From Minisyncoccota bacterium (GTDB lineage: Bacteria; Patescibacteriota; Minisyncoccia; UBA6257; HR35): DNA of 5,295 bases. Positions 1 through 5,295 of the stretch are shown here, one piece after another. Below the pieces are notes generated by a model. That model did no database searches. It was given only the letters and a program-made list of their open reading frames with translations, and was not told where the DNA came from. Numbering within the stretch: the first letter of the stretch is position 1; the number at the start of each line of letters is the position of its first letter. A program made the translations under genes and the position numbers. Location of the stretch: contig CALIVE010000073.1 of assembly GCA_938048445.1 (NCBI GenBank), forward strand, positions 1 to 5,295, in the 5' to 3' direction.

Positions 1-1191
1 TGCAGCTAAAAGCTCTTCTTGATCAATTTGAGTTTTATTTTTTCTTGCTGCCAAGATTGCTGCTTCATTACATAAATTAGCTAAATCAGCACCAGAAAAA
101 CCAGGTGTTCTTTCAGCAACTTCCTTTAAATTAACATTTCCAACCTTTTTATTCTTTAGATGTATTTTTAAAATTTCTTCTCTTTCAGCTAAGGTTGGTA
201 AATCTAAATAAATTTTTCTATCAAATCTTCCTGGTCTTAAAAGAGCAGGGTCCAAAACATCAGGTCTATTTGTAGCTGCAATAACAACCAAAGGAATTTC
301 TTTTTCAAAGCCATCTAACTCTGCCAATAGTTGATTTAAAGTCTGTTCTCTTTCTTCGTGTGCACCAGTTATTCCAATACCCCTCATTCTTCCAATTGAA
401 TCTATTTCATCAATAAACAAAATTGAAGGAGCAAATTTTTTAGCAATTGAAAAAGCATCTCTAATTCGACTTGCACCAACTCCTACAAAAAGTTCAATAA
501 ATTCTGATCCAGAAATATAGAAAAATGGAACACTTGCTTCAGAAGCTGTTGCTCTTGCTAAAAGTGTTTTCCCTGTTCCTGGTGGACCTATTAGCAAAAC
601 TCCCTTTGGAACTCTGGCACCAAGATTTAAAAATTTACTTGGATTTTTCAAAAAATCAATAATTTCATATAATTCTTCTTTTGCCTCTTTAAGCCCGGCA
701 ACATCATCAAATGTAATTTTTTCTTTTCTTGGATCATACATTTTAATTGAAGATTTAGAAAAGGCAAAAATTTGGCCAGCTCCTTTTTGGGCTTGAGAAA
801 ACATATACCAAAAAAGTCCAACAATTATTAAAACAGGAATTAAGTTAATAAACAAAGCTGCTAAAAATTCTTGCCAACTTCTATTAACTACGGAAAATTG
901 AATGTTTTGCAATTTTTCCTTTGGTATCTCTAAATCTTTTACTAATTCCCAAAAAGTTATGTTATTTTCTTTATTGAATCGATAGTACTTATTGTCTTTA
1001 GTAATTAGTAAAATGGTATTTTCTGAGATTAATATCTTGTTTACTTGCTCTTTTTCTAATAATTCTTTGAGTTGAAAAATTGAAATTTCTTTAATATTGC
1101 TGGTTGTAAAAAAATAAGAGAATATCAAAAAAATGGAAATTATTAAAAAAAACAAAGCAATACTTCTTAATAATGGATTATTCAACTGCAT
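1..1191 (-). CDS. ftsH: ATP-dependent zinc metalloprotease FtsH, N-terminal 397 residues (3' end outside window)
   Basis: FtsH is a membrane-anchored AAA+ protease that unfolds and degrades misassembled membrane proteins and some regulators. Seen here: a first membrane segment at about residues 8-28, an extracytoplasmic domain at 29-107, a second membrane segment at about 108-131, then the AAA module. The module shows Walker A GPPGTGKT (202-209), pore loop FVGVGA (235-240), Walker B ILFIDEID (257-264), sensor 1 N308, arginine fingers R319 and R322 in LRPGRFDR, and GFSGADL (364-370) in the lid. The window ends before the HExxH zinc motif, so protease activity cannot be confirmed, though the family almost always has it. 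The ATG is directly preceded in frame by TAA, so no earlier start is possible. It lies inside the end of the S1 gene, has no Shine-Dalgarno motif, and is probably translated by coupling. Family assignment is secure. Confidence 0.97.
   Translation of the reverse strand, partial: MQLNNPLLRSIALFFLIISIFLIFSYFFTTSNIKEISIFQLKELLEKEQVNKILISENTILLITKDNKYYRFNKENNITFWELVKDLEIPKEKLQNIQFSVVNRSWQEFLAALFINLIPVLIIVGLFWYMFSQAQKGAGQIFAFSKSSIKMYDPRKEKITFDDVAGLKEAKEELYEIIDFLKNPSKFLNLGARVPKGVLLIGPPGTGKTLLARATASEASVPFFYISGSEFIELFVGVGASRIRDAFSIAKKFAPSILFIDEIDSIGRMRGIGITGAHEEREQTLNQLLAELDGFEKEIPLVVIAATNRPDVLDPALLRPGRFDRKIYLDLPTLAEREEILKIHLKNKKVGNVNLKEVAERTPGFSGADLANLCNEAAILAARKNKTQIDQEELLAA
1178..1191 (-). other. 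14-base overlap between the S1 gene end and the ftsH start
   Basis: The last codons of the S1 gene (ATGCAGTTGAATAA read on the - strand) also contain the ftsH ATG in another frame. In the ftsH frame the codon just before ATG is TAA. The upstream 40 bases are A-rich and contain no GGAG-type motif. This arrangement suggests translational coupling or reinitiation by ribosomes finishing the S1 frame. Confidence 0.75.
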
Positions 1192-2236
1192 TTATTTTTG
1201 TTAATTTAAGAATAAGCTTTTTTGAATTTGGGTCAAGTTGATCAATGACAAACTCATATTCTTGATTAACTTCTAAACTTTCTAAGTTTTCTAAAACAAC
1301 TCCAGTTACTCCTTCAACATTTACCGAAGCAAAAAATTCAGTTTTTGAAGTGACTAAACCTTTGACTTTATCTCCGACTTGATATTTAGATTCAAAAGTA
1401 ATCCATGGGTCTTCAACAAGGTTTTTCAAAGTAAGATTAACACGATCGCTTTCGATTTTAATTATTTTTGCTTTTATTTTATCGCCCTTTTTAAAGTTAT
1501 TTTCTAAATCCCTTAATTTTTCTGGAATTTCAGTAATATGAATCAAACCATCGATTGGAGGATCATAATGAACTCTAACAAAAACACCAAATTTACTTAA
1601 TCCTAAAACTTCAACTTCAATAACCTGACCAGGTTTATACTGAGAAAGAGCCTTTTTAAATTCGTCTAATCTTGCCACTCTTTCAGAAAGAATCAATTTT
1701 TGAGTTGCAGGCTCAACATTAATAATTGCTAATTTCATTTTTTTCCCAACAAAATTAGAGAGATGTTTCAAAATATCTTGTTTCCCATTTTCTCCAACTC
1801 TTGGGTAATTTTCTGGTGCAAGTTGGGAGACAGGAATAAAACCTTTTATTCCGTAAAAATCTACTATTAAACCGCCCCGATTAGCTTCTTGAATTTCTAA
1901 TTCCAATACTTCTTTCCTTTCCATCAATTCTTTAGCTTTCATCCAGATACTGATAAATTCGATGTTCTGCAATTCTAATTCAAAATTTCCGTAGCCATCA
2001 TCTAAACCAATGATTTTAACAACAACCTCACTTCCTTCAGTTAATTTGGAAATAAGATTTTTTGCTTGAATGTATTGAGCGCCATAGATTCTTCCAACTC
2101 CCAAAAAGGGAATTTCAACAAATACCTCTCTGGCTCTTTTTTTAATTACAAACCCTTTATAGATGTCACCAATTTCAATATTCCTAATTATTCCTTTTGT
2201 TAAATTTACTTTTTTTAAATTCAAAACCTTGTTCAT
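1178..2236 (-). CDS. rpsA: S1 RNA-binding domain protein, probable 30S ribosomal protein S1 (four S1 domains)
   Basis: The 352-residue protein has four S1-type OB-fold repeats at about residues 20-90, 105-186, 201-271 and 285-347. The clearest are the second ([18 protein letters not shown], 122-139) and the third (FGVFVRV with DGLIHITEI, 216-237). Ribosomal S1 binds mRNA and delivers it to the 30S subunit; E. coli S1 has six domains and about 557 residues, while shorter four-domain forms occur in many other bacteria. The ATG is the first codon after a very short divergent gap, and a perfect -10 hexamer ends 6 bases before it, so the mRNA may be leaderless. There is no room for the long structured leader that controls E. 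coli rpsA. The gene overlaps ftsH by 14 bases, implying one transcript. A general S1-domain regulator is the alternative, but domain number and spacing favour S1. Confidence 0.9.
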   Translation of the reverse strand: MNKVLNLKKVNLTKGIIRNIEIGDIYKGFVIKKRAREVFVEIPFLGVGRIYGAQYIQAKNLISKLTEGSEVVVKIIGLDDGYGNFELELQNIEFISIWMKAKELMERKEVLELEIQEANRGGLIVDFYGIKGFIPVSQLAPENYPRVGENGKQDILKHLSNFVGKKMKLAIINVEPATQKLILSERVARLDEFKKALSQYKPGQVIEVEVLGLSKFGVFVRVHYDPPIDGLIHITEIPEKLRDLENNFKKGDKIKAKIIKIESDRVNLTLKNLVEDPWITFESKYQVGDKVKGLVTSKTEFFASVNVEGVTGVVLENLESLEVNQEYEFVIDQLDPNSKKLILKLTKINAVE

Positions 2237-2244
2237 GTTATAAT
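2236..2244 (+). promoter_or_regulatory. Predicted extended -10 promoter for the rightward MBL-like/gyrA cluster
   Basis: The bases TGTTATAAT match the extended -10 consensus TGnTATAAT perfectly. The expected start point is near 2251, leaving a leader of about 7 bases before the ATG at 2258. No convincing -35 hexamer is present at 16-18 bases upstream, which is common for extended -10 promoters. The TG lies within the start codon of the divergent S1 gene, so the two units are tightly interlocked. Confidence 0.6.
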
Positions 2245-2248
2245 TATA
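2239..2248. repeat. Perfect 10-base palindrome forming a shared bidirectional -10
   Basis: TATAATTATA is its own reverse complement and contains TATAAT on each strand, with the two hexamers overlapping by two bases (2243-2244). The symmetry stops at the flanking bases (T at 2238, T at 2249). RNA polymerase could engage in either direction but not both at once. It is too short to be called an operator for a specific regulator. Confidence 0.75.
2243..2248 (-). promoter_or_regulatory. Predicted -10 element for the leftward S1-ftsH transcript
   Basis: On the - strand this reads TATAAT exactly. Six bases separate it from the S1 gene ATG, so a start point at the usual distance would fall on or within a base or so of the A of ATG, giving a leaderless mRNA. 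No good -35 hexamer is visible; the region 17 bases upstream is a T-run. The hexamer is half of the palindrome at 2239-2248. AT-rich background weakens any single-motif call, but this lies in the only intergenic gap between divergent genes. Confidence 0.6.
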
Positions 2249-2257
2249 TTAAATAAA

Positions 2258-2731
2258 ATGGAAATAAAAAAAACACCTCTCGGTTGTGAAATAACATTTA
2301 ATGAAACAAAAATTTACTTGGATCCCCAGAAACCTCAGGAAAATTATTTAAATATTTTATCAAATATCTCGCCTAAAATCAATTGCGGAACAAATTTTTC
2401 TTTGCCGGGTGAATATGAGGTTGAGAATATATTTATTAAAGGTTACCAAGTTAAAGATAGAATTGTTTACATTTTGACAACAAGGGAAACAACAATTTTA
2501 TTTATCAATGGAAATGTTGATGAAGAAGTCTTAAAAAATATAAAAAATGAATTTAAAGAAATAGATATTGGAATTTACAAAAATCTTGACAATTATGAAA
2601 AAATAAAGAATGTTTTAAAATCAAAAGTAGATATCTTTTTAGAAAAAAGCCCGAAAATAAAAGTAGAAAAAGTAAAAGGGGTTAAATTAAATCTTAAAAA
2701 ATTAGAAGAAAAAGCTTTTTTGCTAATATGA
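2258..2731 (+). CDS. Degenerate metallo-beta-lactamase-fold protein without zinc ligands
   Basis: The 157-residue protein resembles the UPF0173/UlaG-like MBL proteins often seen in Patescibacteria. It has an opening strand pattern ending in IYLDP (19-23), then LPGEYEV (49-55) followed by NIFIKGY, matching the family's PGEYEVKG segment, then paired strands RIVYIL and TTILFINGN (68-86) with a following helix. The family's HxHxDH zinc site should lie between the LDP strand and the PGEYEV segment, but that stretch is short, and there is no histidine anywhere in the protein. It cannot be a normal zinc hydrolase; a structural or regulatory role is possible, but the function is unknown. The C-terminus is lysine-rich (131-152). 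It starts the rightward cluster with no Shine-Dalgarno motif and ends in an ATGA overlap with the next gene. Fold assignment is from motif resemblance only. Confidence 0.8.
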   Translation: MEIKKTPLGCEITFNETKIYLDPQKPQENYLNILSNISPKINCGTNFSLPGEYEVENIFIKGYQVKDRIVYILTTRETTILFINGNVDEEVLKNIKNEFKEIDIGIYKNLDNYEKIKNVLKSKVDIFLEKSPKIKVEKVKGVKLNLKKLEEKAFLLI

Positions 2732-2952
2732 ACAACGATTTTGAAAGAATAAAAAGAAATTTAAAAGTTTTGAAATACACAATCGGTGTATTTTTTATAA
2801 TTATGTTCTTATGGTGGTTTCAAGGAGGACATTTAATTCCAGTTTTAGCACCGAAAGTTTCACCTGCAGAAGTTTTAATAATTTTTACTGCTAATGCTTT
2901 AAAGGCAGGTTTAGCAACTATATTCAATGCTATAATAAATCTTTTTAGATAA
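2728..2952 (+). CDS. Small membrane protein of unknown function (74 residues)
   Basis: I do not recognise a named family. The short, basic cytoplasmic-looking N-terminus (residues 1-16, with KRNLK) is followed by a strong hydrophobic segment at about 17-31 ending in FLWWF, a QGGH turn (32-35), a proline-containing linker (38-46) and a second hydrophobic or amphipathic helix at about 47-72 ending in Arg. One or two membrane passes with the N-terminus inside fit the charge pattern. No cleavage site or lipobox is visible. The start overlaps the preceding stop as ATGA and the stop overlaps the gyrA start as TAATG, so it is very likely co-translated with both neighbours, which supports it being a real gene. 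A perfect extended -10 lies within its last codons. Confidence 0.75.
   Translation: MNNDFERIKRNLKVLKYTIGVFFIIMFLWWFQGGHLIPVLAPKVSPAEVLIIFTANALKAGLATIFNAIINLFR
2928..2936 (+). promoter_or_regulatory. Possible internal extended -10 promoter for gyrA
   Basis: TGCTATAAT is a perfect TGnTATAAT match inside the end of the small membrane protein gene. A start point near 2943 would give gyrA a leader of about 9 bases, similar to the geometry of the promoter at 2236-2244 and its gene. The -35 region is poor (TTTAGC at 2910-2915, short spacing). By base composition about one such match is expected by chance in this window over both strands, so only its position supports it. Confidence 0.35.
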
Positions 2953-5285
2953 TGAAAGAAAAGATAACTGTTAATGAAATTACAACTGAGTTAAGAGAGT
3001 CTTATTTAGATTATGCTTTAAGTGTAATTATTTCACGAGCCTTACCTGATGTTAGAGATGGCTTAAAACCTGTTCAGAGAAGAATTCTTTATGTAATGAG
3101 AGAATTAGGATTGTGGCCTAATGAAAAATTTACTAAATGTGCTAATATTGTCGGAAATACTATTGCTCGTTATCACCCTCACGGCGATCAGGCAGTTTAT
3201 GAAGCATTAGTAAGATTAGCTCAAGATTTTTCATTGAGATATCCCTTAGTTATTGGTCAAGGGAATTTTGGTTCTCTTGATGGTGATCCACCAGCTGCTT
3301 ATCGTTATACTGAGGCAAAACTTTCTCCTTTAGCAGTTGAAATGTTAGCTGATATTGAAAAAGAATCTGTTGATTTTAGATTTAACTATGATAATACAAG
3401 AAAAGAACCATCAGTTTTACCTTCAAAATTACCACAACTTCTTTTGAACGGAACCTTAGGAATTGCTGTCGGAATGGCAACAAATATCCCTCCGCATAAT
3501 TTAGTTGAAGTTTGTAATGGAATTAAAGCTTTAATTAAAAATCCAAACTTAACAATTAAAGAAATTTTAGAAATTATTAAAGGCCCAGATTTTCCAACCG
3601 GAGGAGTAGTTTACGGAAAAAATTCATTACTTGAAGCCTATAAAAAAGGAAAGGGTGCGATTGTTGTAAGGGGTAGAGCATTTATTGAAGAAACAAAGAG
3701 AGGTTCAAAAAGAATAGTAATTAATGAAATTCCATGGCAAACGAATAAAGCAGAATTAGTAAACCAAATTGCTGAGCTTGGTCTTAACAAAATAATTCCT
3801 GAAATCAAAGAAGTTCGCGATGAATCAAATAAAGAGGGAATAAGAATAGTTATTGAAACTTCAGAAAAAGATGAAAAATTTTTAAATGCATTAATTGAAA
3901 AACTCTATCGCTTGACTGATCTTCAAAAAAACTATTATTTCAATTTCATTGCTTTAGAAGAAGGTATTCAACCAAAACTTTTTAATCTTAAAGAAATTAT
4001 TTTAAGCTGGATAAATCATCGCCGTGAGGTAATTCGAAGAAGAACAAAATATGATTTAGAACGAACCAAAGAGAGAATAGAAATTTTAGAAGGATTTAAA
4101 AAAGCTCTTCAAGATATTGATACCGTAATTAGAATTATTCGTAAATCCTCTGACCGTGAATCAGCTAAAGAAAATTTAATGAAAAAACTAAAAATCAATG
4201 AAAGACAAGCTAATGCTATTTTGGAAATGCCTTTAAGAACTTTAACATCCTTAGAGACAAAAAGAATAATTGATGAACTAAATGAGAAATTAAAACTTAA
4301 AGCAGAATTAGAGACAATTCTTAAATATCCTAAAAAAATTGATGAAATAATTATTAAAGAAACTGATGAACTTATTAAAAAATATGGAGATAAAAGAAAA
4401 ACAGAAATTAGAAGTGAAGAAATTGTTGTTCAGAAGATAAAAGAAGAAATCCCTGAAGAAGATATTATTTTGTTTATCAATCAAAAGAAATTTGTTCGAA
4501 GCTACAAAATTGATACTCCGATTGAGAAAATTCTCAGGGATAAAGAAAATTACGGGAAAATTTTGATTGTTAAAACTAATGAAAAATTATTGGCTTATTC
4601 TAAAAAAGGAAAAATTTATACGATTTCTGCTTATGAATTTTATAACTCGCCAAAGTATTTAGAAGCTAATCTTGTTTTAGATAAAGATGATGAAATTATA
4701 GATGTTTTGAGGACATTAGGTAAAAAAGAAGTTTTAATTTTTACAAAACTTGGATTTGGTAAAAAAATGAAGTTAGAAGAAGTTATGGCAACAAAAAGAA
4801 CTGGACTTCAAATAATCAAATTAAAAAAGGAAGATGAGGTTATCAAAGTTTTAGTTGATGGTAAGGATAATCTCTTTCTCATTTCTAATGATGGTTTTGG
4901 TTTAGCAATTAAAAATGATTTACCAATTCAAAAAAGAAGTGCTGGAGGAGTAAAGGTAATAAAAATAAAAGAGAACTTTTTATTCAATGCAAGCTTGTTG
5001 GATAAAAATTATCTTCTTTGTGCTTTTGAAAATGGTTATGTTAAAAAAATTTCTCTTAAAGAATTTAATATTCAAAAAAGAGGAGGGAAGGGAATTAAAA
5101 TTTTCGAAGGAAAAGAAAAATTCGGTAATTTAATTTTTGCTGATTTAGTAAATGATGATGACCAAATTGCTTTAATTAATGAAAAATTAGAAATAGTAAA
5201 AGTAAAAGATATTCCTCTAATTAAAAGAATCAATCAACCAATAAAAATATTTGAAAAAATAAATAAAATTTTAATAATTTCTTGA
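2952..5285 (+). CDS. gyrA: DNA gyrase subunit A
   Basis: GyrA is the breakage-reunion subunit of the A2B2 type IIA topoisomerase that introduces negative supercoils. Seen: the N-terminal winged-helix domain with KPVQRR (39-44) and YHPHGD (74-79), catalytic Y119 with R118 in [10 protein letters not shown], the tower region with the intercalating isoleucine I171 in [14 protein letters not shown], a long coiled-coil arm and globule (about 345-480), then a C-terminal beta-pinwheel (about 504-777) that I divide into six blades. A GyrA box variant QKRGGKG (708-714) favours gyrase over topoisomerase IV, though it sits in blade 5. The 777 residues are slightly short for the family (about 800-875) but complete; the protein ends at TGA just after the last blade strand, without an acidic tail. 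Q80 and E84 replace the E. coli drug-region residues S83 and D87. The ATG overlaps the upstream stop and has no Shine-Dalgarno motif. Confidence 0.95.
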   Translation: MKEKITVNEITTELRESYLDYALSVIISRALPDVRDGLKPVQRRILYVMRELGLWPNEKFTKCANIVGNTIARYHPHGDQAVYEALVRLAQDFSLRYPLVIGQGNFGSLDGDPPAAYRYTEAKLSPLAVEMLADIEKESVDFRFNYDNTRKEPSVLPSKLPQLLLNGTLGIAVGMATNIPPHNLVEVCNGIKALIKNPNLTIKEILEIIKGPDFPTGGVVYGKNSLLEAYKKGKGAIVVRGRAFIEETKRGSKRIVINEIPWQTNKAELVNQIAELGLNKIIPEIKEVRDESNKEGIRIVIETSEKDEKFLNALIEKLYRLTDLQKNYYFNFIALEEGIQPKLFNLKEIILSWINHRREVIRRRTKYDLERTKERIEILEGFKKALQDIDTVIRIIRKSSDRESAKENLMKKLKINERQANAILEMPLRTLTSLETKRIIDELNEKLKLKAELETILKYPKKIDEIIIKETDELIKKYGDKRKTEIRSEEIVVQKIKEEIPEEDIILFINQKKFVRSYKIDTPIEKILRDKENYGKILIVKTNEKLLAYSKKGKIYTISAYEFYNSPKYLEANLVLDKDDEIIDVLRTLGKKEVLIFTKLGFGKKMKLEEVMATKRTGLQIIKLKKEDEVIKVLVDGKDNLFLISNDGFGLAIKNDLPIQKRSAGGVKVIKIKENFLFNASLLDKNYLLCAFENGYVKKISLKEFNIQKRGGKGIKIFEGKEKFGNLIFADLVNDDDQIALINEKLEIVKVKDIPLIKRINQPIKIFEKINKILIIS
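5073..5093 (+). other. GyrA-box-like motif QKRGGKG in blade 5
   Basis: This heptapeptide (residues 708-714) differs from the canonical QRRGGKG by one Arg-to-Lys change. In E. coli the box lies in blade 1 of the C-terminal domain and is required for DNA wrapping. Here it follows [14 protein letters not shown], which resembles the strand that precedes the box in blade 1 of other gyrases, but it occurs late in the domain. Confidence 0.8.
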
Positions 5286-5295
5286 AAAAAGATTT

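Noticed and set aside
2266..2273. Run of eight A's near the start of the MBL-like gene as a phase-variable slippage tract
   Set aside because: Similar A and T runs occur throughout this AT-rich window, including inside conserved genes, so it is within background.
2729..2731. Possible UGA recoding (glycine, as in Absconditabacteria/Gracilibacteria, or tryptophan)
   Set aside because: TGA ends the MBL-like gene in a typical ATGA overlap and gyrA at a sensible length, no in-frame TGA occurs within ftsH or gyrA, and gyrA tryptophans use TGG.
2822..2829. Strong Shine-Dalgarno-like AAGGAGGA inside the small membrane protein gene
   Set aside because: No ATG, GTG or TTG follows at a usable distance, and the bases encode the in-frame QGG turn of the protein, so it is most likely coincidental.
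2952..5285. Topoisomerase IV subunit A (ParC) as the identity of the large gene
   Set aside because: The QKRGGKG box and the full six-blade C-terminal domain favour GyrA. The absence of the box in blade 1 leaves slight doubt, but no second type IIA subunit is visible for comparison.
5286..5295. Terminator or next gene after gyrA
   Set aside because: Only ten bases remain after the stop codon; no hairpin or start can be judged.

Overview
The window is a compact, AT-rich bacterial segment (about 30% G+C by eye) with almost no non-coding DNA. It holds two divergent gene clusters that start from a single 21-base gap at 2237-2257. Leftward (- strand) are a four-domain S1 RNA-binding protein (rpsA-like) and then ftsH, which overlaps the end of the S1 gene by 14 bases and runs off the left edge of the window. 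Rightward (+ strand) are a degenerate metallo-beta-lactamase-fold protein, a 74-residue membrane protein and a full-length DNA gyrase subunit A. The rightward genes are joined by a 4-base ATGA overlap and a 1-base TAATG overlap.

The organism is probably an uncultivated bacterium with a reduced genome, most plausibly of the Patescibacteria/CPR type. This is inferred from very tight packing, no Shine-Dalgarno motif before any of the five starts, a short four-domain S1 protein, and an MBL-like protein of a type I associate with that group. No marker here proves the phylum. TGA acts as a stop in the ATGA overlap and is absent inside ftsH and gyrA, so standard bacterial code 11 fits. The in-frame tryptophans of gyrA are TGG.

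The intergenic gap carries a perfect 10-base palindrome, TATAATTATA (2239-2248), which gives an ideal -10 hexamer on both strands. The predicted transcripts would be leaderless for the S1 gene and have a leader of only about 7 bases for the rightward cluster. A second ideal extended -10 lies just before gyrA.

The recognised genes are housekeeping: translation (S1), membrane protein quality control (FtsH) and DNA topology (GyrA). The two small genes upstream of gyrA have no known function. The most notable points are the symmetric promoter, the histidine-free MBL relative, a GyrA C-terminal domain whose GyrA box is absent from blade 1 but present in blade 5, and unusual residues in the drug-binding region of GyrA. 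I found no mobile element, tRNA, rRNA, CRISPR array or obvious new defence system.
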